A stretch of 5,337 bases of DNA. Source: Candidatus Hydrogenedentota bacterium (GTDB taxonomy: Bacteria > Hydrogenedentota > Hydrogenedentia > Hydrogenedentales > CAITNO01). The stretch is taken from contig JAKPUV010000129.1 of the NCBI GenBank assembly GCA_029554925.1, positions 1 to 5,337 of the forward strand, given 5' to 3'. Of the stretch, positions 1 through 5,337 are shown piece after piece (position 1 is the stretch's first letter; every line of letters starts with the position of its first letter). A program made the position numbers and the translations under genes. Below the pieces are notes generated by a model. That model had not been told where the DNA came from and ran no database searches. It saw only the letters and a list, made by a program, of their open reading frames with translations.

Positions 1-1136
1 GCGCGGCCGTTCCCGGCGAAGGCGAAACGGCCGCACTTCACCTTGAAGCCCTTGTCCGCGGCCTCTTTCTCCGTCAGGCCGACGGACGCCACCTCGGGGG
101 AGGTGAAATTGCACGACGGCAGGACGCGGTAGTCCACCTTCTTGCTGCCGCCGGTGGCGTTGGTCGCCGCGACGATCCCCTCGGCGGACGCGCCGTGGGC
201 CAGCCAGGTGCGGTCAATGACGTCGCCCACGGCGTAAATGCCGGGCGCGGCCGTTTCCATGCGGTCGTTCACGATGACACCGCCGCGCTTGCCGAGCTGG
301 ATGCCCAGCGCGGGGTTGGCGGCGACGATCTCGCTGTTGCACTGGAGCCCGATGCCTACGAGCACGAGGTCCACCTCGACCTCGCCGGGGGCATCGCCCT
401 CAAGGGTCAGTTTCGCCCCCTGCGCGAGCCGCTCCAGTTTGGCGACCTTGGTGCCCGTGCGCACGTCCATGCCCGCGCGCTTCCAGAGCTGTCCGGCGCG
501 CTTGGAAAGCTCTTCGTCGCACTTGGGCAGGACCGTGGGCATCATCTCGATGATCGTGACCTTCGCGCCGAAGGCGTTCCAGATGCACGCGAACTCCGCG
601 CCGAGCGCCCCGGCGCCGATCACCGCCACGCGCCCCGGCACCTCGGCGAGGCGCAGGGCCTCCGTGCTCCCGATCACCGTCTTCCCGTCAAACTCCAGCC
701 CCGGCAGCACCGCCGGACGCCCGCCCGTGGCGAGGATGATGCTTTTCGCGCCGTACTCCTCGCCGTTCACCGCCACGCGGCCGGGGCCGGGAAGGGACGC
801 CTCGCCGATCACGGTGTCAATGCCGTTGGCCTTGAAGAGTCCCTCTATGCCGCCGGTGTTGATGCCGACGACCTTCTCCTTGCGCTGGAGGAGGCGCGCC
901 ATGTCCAGCGTGACGCCGTCCACATGCAGGCCGAACTCCTCCGCGTGCTGGATGCGCTTGTAGAGGTTGGCCGTGTTGATCAGGGTCTTGGTGGGAATGC
1001 AGCCCACGTTGAGGCACACGCCGCCCAGGTGCTTTCGCTCCGCCACCATCACCTTCGCGCCGCGCTGCGCCGCCCGGATGGCCGCCACATACCCGCCGGG
1101 GCCCGCCCCGATCACCGCCACGTCGTAGGTCTTCAT
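1..1136 (-). CDS. lpdA: Dihydrolipoamide dehydrogenase (E3), 3' end beyond the left edge
   Basis: This is the E3 flavoenzyme of 2-oxo acid dehydrogenase complexes. It reoxidises the dihydrolipoyl group on E2 through a redox disulfide and FAD, reducing NAD+, in the cytoplasm. The 378 complete codons visible show an N-terminal FAD-binding GAGPGG motif (residues 10-15), Glu33 at the usual ribose-binding place, and the redox motif GGVCLNVGC with Cys41 and Cys46 five residues apart. An ATGGRP segment follows, then the second Rossmann motif GAGALG (174-179) for NAD, and YAVGDV with Asp305 contacting FAD. The family is about 460-475 residues long, so the C-terminal dimerisation domain with the catalytic His-Glu pair lies outside the window. 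The ATG overlaps the stop of the upstream nucleotidyltransferase (ATGA) and has a good AGGAG site (1144-1148, 7-nt spacing), so translation is probably both coupled and independently initiated. Nothing looks broken. Which complex it serves (pyruvate, 2-oxoglutarate, branched-chain or glycine cleavage) is inferred from the nearby E2. Confidence 0.96.
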   Translation of the reverse strand, partial: MKTYDVAVIGAGPGGYVAAIRAAQRGAKVMVAERKHLGGVCLNVGCIPTKTLINTANLYKRIQHAEEFGLHVDGVTLDMARLLQRKEKVVGINTGGIEGLFKANGIDTVIGEASLPGPGRVAVNGEEYGAKSIILATGGRPAVLPGLEFDGKTVIGSTEALRLAEVPGRVAVIGAGALGAEFACIWNAFGAKVTIIEMMPTVLPKCDEELSKRAGQLWKRAGMDVRTGTKVAKLERLAQGAKLTLEGDAPGEVEVDLVLVGIGLQCNSEIVAANPALGIQLGKRGGVIVNDRMETAAPGIYAVGDVIDRTWLAHGASAEGIVAATNATGGSKKVDYRVLPSCNFTSPEVASVGLTEKEAADKGFKVKCGRFAFAGNGR

Positions 1137-1471
1137 GCGTCTTCTCCTGTTGCGCGCCCCGCGGGCGCGGCTTCCTGAACCACCACGTACGCCTCTTCAA
1201 CAATCCGGCGGAAGGTCGCGCCCGTCGCCGCCCAGTCCACCACGTCCACCCGGAACGGCAGCGCGGACTCCGTGAACGACTCGCGGAGCAGCGCGCGCCG
1301 CGACAGGTCCATCGGCTCGCTGGTCATAAAGGCCAGATCCAGGTCGGACATGCGCCGCGCCGTGCCCGTCACCCGCGACCCGAAGGCCCGCACCTCCATG
1401 CCGGGAACCTGCTCCCGCAGAATGGCGCGGACCATCTCCAGGGCGGACGGATCCAAATCAAGTGTTGTCAT
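1133..1471 (-). CDS. Minimal nucleotidyltransferase (MntA/MNT type, Pol beta fold)
   Basis: A 112-residue protein consisting of little more than a Pol beta-type nucleotidyltransferase core. The signature GS-X10-DxD is exact: Gly31-Ser32, then Asp43 and Asp45 in SDLDLA. A third acidic position lies in the strand VDVVDW (Asp76 or Asp79), so the metal-binding site looks intact. The segment ESALPFRVDVVDW and the following FRRIVEEAYVVVQ are typical of the small MNT family. Known members usually sit beside a HEPN protein, and in characterised type VII toxin-antitoxin pairs the MNT protein AMPylates and silences the HEPN ribonuclease. No HEPN gene is present on either side here. Instead the gene lies 29 nt after E2 and its TGA overlaps the lpdA ATG by 4 nt. 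Its own ribosome site is weak (a GGA about 6 nt before the ATG), so it may depend on translation from E2. Family assignment is firm; the substrate and role are unknown. It could be an orphan antitoxin, a protein-modifying enzyme, or a gene carried along in the operon. Confidence 0.9.
   Translation of the reverse strand: MTTLDLDPSALEMVRAILREQVPGMEVRAFGSRVTGTARRMSDLDLAFMTSEPMDLSRRALLRESFTESALPFRVDVVDWAATGATFRRIVEEAYVVVQEAAPAGRATGEDA
1144..1148 (-). promoter_or_regulatory. Shine-Dalgarno site of lpdA inside the nucleotidyltransferase gene
   Basis: AGGAG on the minus strand, 7 nt before the lpdA ATG, within the last codons of the nucleotidyltransferase. It supports the ATG at 1136 as the lpdA start and shows that E3 can be initiated independently despite the ATGA overlap. 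Confidence 0.75.
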
Positions 1472-1500
1472 TCCGTATCCATTCCGAAGTCCAGGCGGGT

Positions 1501-2802
1501 CTAGAACGCCCCCTCCTCCAGCAGGGCCTTGAGCCGGCCCATGAACTGGGCCGCCACCGAGCCGTCAATGACGCGGTGGTCGCTGGAAAGGGTGAGTTTC
1601 ATGATCGGGCGGATGTGGATGCCGCCGTCAATGACGACCACCCGGTCCTTGATCTGGCCCACGGCGAGAATCGCGCTGTCGGGCTGGTTGATGATCGCCG
1701 TGAACTGGTCCACGCCGTAGGCGCCCAGGTTGGACACGGTGAAGGTGTTGCCCGTGTAGTCGTCGGGGAGCAGCTTGCCCGTCTGCGCCTTGGCGGCCAG
1801 CGACTTCGCGGCGGCGCACAGGCCCTCCAGCGACAGCAGCTGCGCCTGCCGGATGACGGGGACGATGAGCCCCGTCGGCAGCGCCACGGCCACGCCCAGG
1901 TTCACGTCCGGCACCTGCTCGATGGAATCGCCGCACCACCGCGCGTTGACCTGCGGAAACTCGCGCAGGGCCTTGGCCGCCGCGAAGAGCACGAGGTCGT
2001 TAAAGGACGCCTTGAAGGCCTTGTTGGCCGCGCGGAACTGCTTGGCGGCGAGCATGTCCACCTCGACGGTGACGTAGTAGTGCGGCGCGGCGAACTTGCT
2101 CTCGCACATGCGCTGCGCGATGATGCGGCGCATCGGCGTGAGGGCGGCGCGCTTGGCGCCCGGCTCGGGGGCCGGGGCCGCCGCCGGGGCGGCCTTTGCC
2201 TGGAGCACGTCGTCCTTCGTGATCTTGCCGCCGATACCCGTGCCGGAAACGCCCCGCAGGTCAACGCCCGCGTTCTCCGCCACGCGCCGCGCCACGGGGG
2301 TCGCCTTCACGGAACCCTGCGCGGCCGCCGCCTCCGCCACATCCCCGGACAGCACGCGCCCGCCGGGGCCGGAACCCGCCACCGCCCCGAGATCCACCCC
2401 CTTCTCCTCCGCCAGTTTCCGCGCGCGCGGGGAGGCCTTGGCCCCGCCGCCCGCCGCCACAGGGGCCGCCGCGGGGGCCGCCGCCGCGGGGGTGGCCTGC
2501 GCCGCCGGAGCCGACGCCGCCGCCGGCGCGGGGGCCGCGCCGCCAACGCCCTCGGGAAGCGCCTCGTCGGCCGCGCCCACCAGGGCCACCACGGTCAGCA
2601 CGGGCACCTCAACGCCCGCAGGCACCAGGATTTTGCGCAGCACGCCGCTTGCCGTGCACTCGCACTCCACCTCCGCCTTGTCCGTCTGGATCGAGAAAAG
2701 CGGGTCGCCCTCCTGGACGGTGTCGCCCTCGCTCTTGAACCATTTGACGATCTCCGCGTCCTCGACGGAGTTGCCCATCTTGGGAAGAAGTATCTCGTGC
2801 AT
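1501..2802 (-). CDS. pdhC: Dihydrolipoamide acyltransferase, pyruvate dehydrogenase E2 type, with tandem subunit-binding domains
   Basis: The core E2 component of a 2-oxo acid dehydrogenase complex: it receives the acyl group from E1 on a swinging lipoyl arm and transfers it to CoA. The 433 residues show, in order, a lipoyl domain (about 1-76) with lipoyl-lysine Lys42 in the TDKAE turn; an Ala/Pro linker (about 82-121); one peripheral-subunit-binding domain (about 123-158, ASPRARKLA... GVDL... GSGPGGRV... DV); a second (about 166-201, ATPVARRVA... GVDL... GTGIGGKI... DDV); a second Ala/Pro linker; and the catalytic domain (about 218-433). That domain carries FTVSNLGAYGVDQFTAIINQ and SSDHRVIDG with His409 and Asp413 as the expected catalytic pair. 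The VSNLG...AIINQP...ILAVG pattern favours a pyruvate-type over a 2-oxoglutarate-type E2, but acetoin or branched-chain substrates cannot be excluded. GAGGA lies 3 nt and AGGAG 11 nt upstream of the ATG. Neighbours are mtlD upstream and the nucleotidyltransferase plus lpdA downstream; no E1 gene is adjacent. Confidence 0.95.
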   Translation of the reverse strand: MHEILLPKMGNSVEDAEIVKWFKSEGDTVQEGDPLFSIQTDKAEVECECTASGVLRKILVPAGVEVPVLTVVALVGAADEALPEGVGGAAPAPAAASAPAAQATPAAAAPAAAPVAAGGGAKASPRARKLAEEKGVDLGAVAGSGPGGRVLSGDVAEAAAAQGSVKATPVARRVAENAGVDLRGVSGTGIGGKITKDDVLQAKAAPAAAPAPEPGAKRAALTPMRRIIAQRMCESKFAAPHYYVTVEVDMLAAKQFRAANKAFKASFNDLVLFAAAKALREFPQVNARWCGDSIEQVPDVNLGVAVALPTGLIVPVIRQAQLLSLEGLCAAAKSLAAKAQTGKLLPDDYTGNTFTVSNLGAYGVDQFTAIINQPDSAILAVGQIKDRVVVIDGGIHIRPIMKLTLSSDHRVIDGSVAAQFMGRLKALLEEGAF

Positions 2803-2874
2803 GCGTCCTCAGACTCCTGCTCGCCCGCACGTCGGCGGGCCGTTGTGGGGGTGGGGCCGTCCGGCGCGCGCCGG
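2803..2874 (-). other. Gap between mtlD and E2, with a 14-bp palindrome
   Basis: This 72-nt spacer begins right after the mtlD stop codon with a perfect GC palindrome at 2861-2874 (CCGGCGCGCGCCGG). A second small inverted repeat at about 2824-2841 pairs GCCCGC with GCGGGC around a 6-nt loop. Neither is followed on the minus strand by a T-rich run, so these are not convincing intrinsic terminators. They might stall or stabilise mRNA between the two genes. The E2 ribosome site (AGGAG at 2814-2818, GAGGA at 2806-2810) occupies the E2-proximal end. I see no clear promoter. Confidence 0.35.
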
Positions 2875-4053
2875 TCAGCGGGCCGCCCCAAATTCCTGTG
2901 TTAGCGCCGTTTCGCCCGCCTGAATCAGCCCCGCGAGGGGGCTGTCGGGCGGCAATCCGCAGAGTTCACCCAGCACCGCTGCCACGCCGCCGCGCCGGTG
3001 GATTTCCCGCACGCGGAGCGCGCCGGGGTCGTCCGGGGCATCATACCGGACCGCCGCCGCCGCCGCAAACGCAATCTCCCGGGGGGCGATGCCCGCCTCC
3101 AGGCACTGCAGCGCCGCGCCGATGAGCCGGTCCTCGCGGCCCAGCTTGCGCACCGGGTCCCGCGCCACGCGGGACACCTGGTCGGCCAGCCCCCGGTTGT
3201 GGTAGCGGCGGACCAGGTCGCGGTAGTGGGCCCGCAGGGCCTCCAGGTCCAGCCCCTGCCGCGCCGCGAGGGCCCGGCAGCTTTCCTCCGCCGCCGCCTC
3301 GACATGCGCGCGCACCGCATCGTCGCGGATCGCCTGCCAGATGAACGCGTGCCCGCGCAGGTGGCCAAGATAGGCCGTCGCCGCGTGGGTCATGTTGTGG
3401 ACATACAACTTGCGCTCGACATAGGCCCCGAAATTCGCCAAGGGCTTCATGTGCGCGATCTCGGGAATGGGGCCGCGGAAGGCCTCGCCGTCCACCGGCA
3501 GCTCGCAGTAGGCCTCCACGCACACCAGCAGCGGGTCCCCCGCGCGCTTTTCCGCCGTCATCACCGGCACCATGCGGCCGATGGACGCCTCCACGAAGCC
3601 CACCCGCTCGTCCAGCGCGCCGTGGAGCGTCTCCGGCAGACGCTCGCGCACCTTCTCGCGCAGGAACGGCCCCGCGTGCAGCAGGTTCTCGCAGATGATC
3701 ACATTGACCGGCGGGGCCCCCGCCTCCAGCCGAAGCCGCAGCCCCTCCGCCAGCGCGGGCACGATGTGCGGCAGGGCGTTCACCCCCACCGCCGTGGAAA
3801 GGATCTCCGCGTCGCGCACCACGGCGGCCACCGCGTCCCGGTCCCGTCCGTCCACGGCGTTCACGTTTTCCACGGGGATGCGGGACACCTCTTCCTCGAC
3901 GATCTCCACGGGGTAGGCCTTCCGCGCCTTAAGGGCCGAAACCACCTCCTCGACCACGTCCACAAAAACCGTCCGGTATCCGGATTCAAAGTACAACTGG
4001 CCGAGAAAGCCCCGGCCGATGTTGCCCGCGCCGAAATGTACTGCTGTCTTCAA
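2875..4053 (-). CDS. mtlD: Mannitol-1-phosphate 5-dehydrogenase (TTG start)
   Basis: This NAD-dependent cytoplasmic enzyme interconverts mannitol 1-phosphate and fructose 6-phosphate, and belongs to the long-chain polyol dehydrogenase family. Read from the TTG at 4053 it has 392 residues, close to the roughly 380 of E. coli MtlD. The N-terminus then matches the family: KTAVHFGAGNIGRGFLGQ, the Rossmann NAD-binding loop, at residues 2-19. The catalytic motif K-x4-N-x2-H is present as KLYVHNMTH (Lys215, Asn220, His223). The late block NRGLADQVSRVARDPVRKLG, followed by a helical C-terminal domain, is also typical. An in-frame ATG at 4116 would add 21 residues (basic, then PPPGDP) with no counterpart in the family and no ribosome site before it. 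The TTG has GGAG about 11 nt upstream (4065-4068). No mannitol PTS transporter or mtlR regulator is in the window, so whether it works in mannitol uptake, mannitol synthesis or something else is open. It is followed after 72 nt by E2. Confidence 0.9.
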   Translation of the reverse strand: MKTAVHFGAGNIGRGFLGQLYFESGYRTVFVDVVEEVVSALKARKAYPVEIVEEEVSRIPVENVNAVDGRDRDAVAAVVRDAEILSTAVGVNALPHIVPALAEGLRLRLEAGAPPVNVIICENLLHAGPFLREKVRERLPETLHGALDERVGFVEASIGRMVPVMTAEKRAGDPLLVCVEAYCELPVDGEAFRGPIPEIAHMKPLANFGAYVERKLYVHNMTHAATAYLGHLRGHAFIWQAIRDDAVRAHVEAAAEESCRALAARQGLDLEALRAHYRDLVRRYHNRGLADQVSRVARDPVRKLGREDRLIGAALQCLEAGIAPREIAFAAAAAVRYDAPDDPGALRVREIHRRGGVAAVLGELCGLPPDSPLAGLIQAGETALTQEFGAAR

Positions 4054-4087
4054 GATGAGGGGGTCTCCGGGCGGCGGAGCGGTGCGT

Positions 4088-4120
4088 CCGCCGCGTAAAC
4101 GGCGGTAGTTTAGCATTTTT
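4088..4120 (+). terminator. Weak terminator-like hairpin, plus-strand sense
   Basis: Reading the plus strand, CCGCCG (4088-4093) pairs with CGGCGG (4100-4105) around CGTAAA, and is followed by TAGTTTAGCATTTTT. This has the form of a short intrinsic terminator. No plus-strand gene ends here, so it would act only on antisense transcription across mtlD. In minus-strand RNA the same hairpin would lie in the leader of mtlD, 34 nt before the start codon. The stem is short and the T tract interrupted, so the function is doubtful. Confidence 0.2.
4107..4116 (-). promoter_or_regulatory. Possible extended -10 promoter element for mtlD
   Basis: On the minus strand the sequence ATGCTAAACT contains TGnTAAACT, which resembles an extended -10 box (TGnTATAAT) with four of six core matches. 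It lies in the only A/T-rich patch of the spacer, about 55 nt before the TTG start of mtlD. There is no recognisable -35 box 17 nt upstream, where the sequence is pure G/C. This is a pattern match only. Confidence 0.22.
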
Positions 4121-4177
4121 CACGAGCGCGGCGCGGCATGGCGCCCGGTCGCCGGGGAGACGGGCGCCCGCGGGCAC

Positions 4178-5062
4178 TCACAGGAACATGGCCCGGTCCC
4201 CCTCGCAGATGCAGGTGACCCGGTCGCCCGCGCGGGGGAGGAGGGCGTCGAGCTGCGCGAGCAGGGCGGCGCGGTCGCGGGGAAGGCGCCCGCCGAGGGC
4301 AATAAGGTTGGAGACGTGGTTCATGCGGAACAGCGTGTCGTCCAGTTCCAGCCCCGCGAGCATGTCGCGGGCCTCGCGCAGGATTTCGCGGTCCGTGAGC
4401 GGCTGAAACGACCCCTCGCGGGTCCACGTCATCAGGGCCGTGTGCGGCACGATCATGGCCGTGAGGAAGGAGAGGTATCTGGGCCGCATCCGGTTGACGA
4501 CGGCGATGGTCCCGGAGACATGGTCGGCCGTGAGCGCGCGGCCGCCCGCCCCGAGCAGCACGATGGCCGACAGGTCCATGCCCGCCGCCCGCGCCTTTTC
4601 CGCCATTTCCACCATGTCCTCCGGCGACGCGCCCTTGCGGATGCGCTCCAGCACCGCCGCGCCCCCGCTCTCCAGCCCGAGATAGCACAGGAAAAAGCGC
4701 AGTTCCCGCAGCCGGTCCAGCTCCTCCGGCGACAGCCGCAGAATGTCGCGGGCGTTCGTGTACGCGGAGATCCGCTCCAGCGCGGGGAAGCGCCGGCCGA
4801 TGTGCGCGCACAGCGCGGAAAACGTTTCATGCCCCGCGCTCAGGGCGTCGCCGTCGCACACAAACACCCGCCGTGCCCGCGGCCACAGCCGCGCCGATGC
4901 GTCCACGTCCTCCATCACCTCCTCCAGCGGCCGCACGCGGTACTTCTTGTCCGCATACATGGCGCAGAAGGCGCAGCGGTTGTGGCTGCATCCCACGGTC
5001 AGCTGGATCAGCACGCTCTCCGCCTCGCTCGGCGGGCGGTATATCCGGCCCTCAAAGCGCAT
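4178..5062 (-). CDS. Radical SAM protein of unknown function, CX4CX2C type
   Basis: A 294-residue radical SAM enzyme. Such proteins bind a [4Fe-4S] cluster with three cysteines and cleave S-adenosylmethionine to start radical chemistry. The cluster motif is GCSHNRCAFC with Cys25, Cys30 and Cys33, that is CX4CX2C rather than the usual CX3CX2C. It is followed by MYADKKYRVRPLEEV, then FVCDGDAL, YLGLESGG and LLGAGG, which correspond to the SAM-binding strands of the barrel. The MRFEGRIYRPPSEA opening and the FRMNHVSN...GGRLPRD ending are what I recall of a widespread, uncharacterised family often labelled only as radical SAM. No extra Fe-S cluster or B12 domain is evident. I chose the ATG at 5062 because GGAG precedes it by 6 nt and the protein then begins at the conserved region; an ATG at 5101 would add 13 residues and has no ribosome site. 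The start overlaps the RDD gene by 11 nt, suggesting coupled translation. The substrate cannot be told from this sequence. Confidence 0.88.
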   Translation of the reverse strand: MRFEGRIYRPPSEAESVLIQLTVGCSHNRCAFCAMYADKKYRVRPLEEVMEDVDASARLWPRARRVFVCDGDALSAGHETFSALCAHIGRRFPALERISAYTNARDILRLSPEELDRLRELRFFLCYLGLESGGAAVLERIRKGASPEDMVEMAEKARAAGMDLSAIVLLGAGGRALTADHVSGTIAVVNRMRPRYLSFLTAMIVPHTALMTWTREGSFQPLTDREILREARDMLAGLELDDTLFRMNHVSNLIALGGRLPRDRAALLAQLDALLPRAGDRVTCICEGDRAMFL

Positions 5063-5336
5063 GGGGGAGCTCCGGTTGGAAAGAGGGGAGTCGGGAGACA
5101 TCCACGACCACGGTGTCGCAGAGGACGTCGTGCAGGGTGCGGCGTTCGGGGTTCATGAGGGCCGCGGCGTAGCCCAGGCCGAGGGGCAGGCGGCTGAGCC
5201 ATTCGGCGAGGCTGCGGCACAGGGCGCGGCGCCAGCCGACGGGGCCGCCGTCGGGCCGCGTCACGCGCATGCCCAGGAGCAGCTTACCGGGCGTACCGCC
5301 GAGCCACGCGGTGAAGACGGTGTCGTAGGCGTGGTG
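5052..5336 (-). CDS. RDD-family membrane protein, C-terminal part (5' end beyond the right edge)
   Basis: The last 94 residues of a protein whose start lies past the right edge. The visible part includes GGTPGKLLLGMRVTRPDG, the hallmark of the RDD family (a small hydrophobic segment, then a T-x-GK turn and G-x-R-V), followed by WRRALCRSLAEW, a hydrophobic stretch (about LPLGLGYAAAL) and RRTLHDVLCDTVVVD, which matches the usual TLHDLLAGTVVV ending. RDD proteins are small integral membrane proteins of mostly unknown function; some have been linked to ion or metabolite transport. The stop codon lies inside the start region of the radical SAM gene (11-nt overlap), so the two are probably co-transcribed. 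An internal Met at 5270 is not the real start, because the conserved motif begins before it. The family call is fairly safe; any function is not. Confidence 0.8.
   Translation of the reverse strand, partial: HHAYDTVFTAWLGGTPGKLLLGMRVTRPDGGPVGWRRALCRSLAEWLSRLPLGLGYAAALMNPERRTLHDVLCDTVVVDVSRLPSFQPELPHAL
5066..5069 (-). promoter_or_regulatory. Shine-Dalgarno site deciding the radical SAM start
   Basis: On the minus strand GGAG followed by CTCCCC precedes the ATG at 5062, whereas the in-frame ATG at 5101 has no purine-rich site before it. This decides the start in favour of the shorter, 294-residue protein. Confidence 0.55.
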
Positions 5337-5337
5337 G

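Larger units (their letters stand above)
4054..4177 (-). other. Gap between the radical SAM gene and mtlD
   Basis: The 124-nt spacer is the longest non-coding stretch in the window. It holds an 8-bp inverted repeat just after the radical SAM stop (4140-4147 with 4161-4168, 13-nt loop), an A/T-rich patch at 4106-4120 that stands out from the GC-rich surroundings, a 6-bp hairpin (4088-4093 with 4100-4105), and the mtlD ribosome site. The first inverted repeat has no T run after it on the minus strand, so it is at best a weak or factor-dependent stop. The spacer may separate the RDD/radical SAM unit from the mtlD/E2/E3 unit. Confidence 0.4.

Noticed and set aside
195..1178. Plus-strand open frames of 327 and 241 codons across lpdA
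   Set aside because: They lie opposite a complete, motif-rich lpdA reading frame and have no recognisable domain.
1133..1500. A complete HEPN-MNT toxin-antitoxin module
   Set aside because: Only the MNT half is present. No HEPN reading frame is found in the 29-nt gap or in the adjoining genes, so a two-gene module cannot be claimed.
2430..2560. Repetitive GCC/CCG-rich tract that could be taken for a DNA repeat
   Set aside because: It encodes the Ala/Pro linker of E2 and is explained by codon use in a flexible linker, not by a separate repeat element.
1462..2904. A 480-codon open frame on the plus strand across the E2 gene
   Set aside because: It is antisense to a clearly recognisable E2. 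Its translation is dominated by Arg, Gly, Ala and His and resembles no family. Long antisense frames are expected where GC-rich third codon positions remove stop codons.
2998..4098. A 366-codon open frame on the plus strand across mtlD
   Set aside because: Same reason: a shadow of mtlD with low-complexity Arg/His-rich translation and no motif.
4140..4168. Intrinsic terminator after the radical SAM gene
   Set aside because: The 8-bp stem is real, but on the minus strand it is followed by mixed G/C-rich sequence and then an A run, not a T run, so an intrinsic terminator is not supported.
5063..5101. Upstream ATG at 5101 as the start of the radical SAM protein
   Set aside because: It has no ribosome site, increases the overlap with the RDD gene to 50 nt, and adds 13 residues of low-complexity Ser/Pro sequence before the conserved start.
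4316..5158. Plus-strand open frame of 280 codons across the radical SAM gene
   Set aside because: Antisense shadow; the minus strand carries the CX4CX2C protein with all expected conserved blocks.

Overview
The window is about 5.3 kb of GC-rich bacterial DNA. It is densely coded, and every gene I can support lies on the minus strand, so the genes read from right to left. Nothing fixes the taxon. The GC-heavy third codon positions, short intergenic gaps and mix of protein families would suit a free-living or metagenome-derived bacterium, perhaps of the Planctomycetes/Hydrogenedentes kind, but that is a guess. I see no rRNA, tRNA, CRISPR array, insertion sequence or phage gene.

In transcription order: (1) the C-terminal end of an RDD-family membrane protein, cut by the right edge (5052-5336). 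(2) A radical SAM protein with a CX4CX2C cluster motif (4178-5062), which overlaps the RDD gene by 11 nt. (3) After a 124-nt gap holding a weak promoter candidate and two small inverted repeats, mannitol-1-phosphate 5-dehydrogenase mtlD, best read from a TTG start (2875-4053). (4) After 72 nt, a pyruvate-dehydrogenase-type dihydrolipoamide acyltransferase (E2) with one lipoyl domain and two consecutive peripheral-subunit-binding domains (1501-2802). (5) After 29 nt, a 112-residue minimal nucleotidyltransferase of the MntA type (1133-1471). (6) Dihydrolipoamide dehydrogenase lpdA (E3), joined to the nucleotidyltransferase by a 4-nt ATGA overlap and cut by the left edge (1-1136).

E2 and E3 are two of the three parts of a 2-oxo acid dehydrogenase complex: E2 carries and transfers the acyl group and E3 reoxidises its lipoyl arm with NAD+. 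The E1 decarboxylase is not next to E2 on its 5' side, where mtlD sits; it may lie beyond lpdA or elsewhere. MtlD links fructose 6-phosphate and mannitol 1-phosphate, so the middle of the window is central carbon metabolism. The RDD and radical SAM genes have no evident link to it.

The most notable features are the nucleotidyltransferase inserted between E2 and E3 without its usual HEPN partner, and the tandem binding domains in E2. I see no clear evidence of a wholly new system. The nucleotidyltransferase placement is the best lead.
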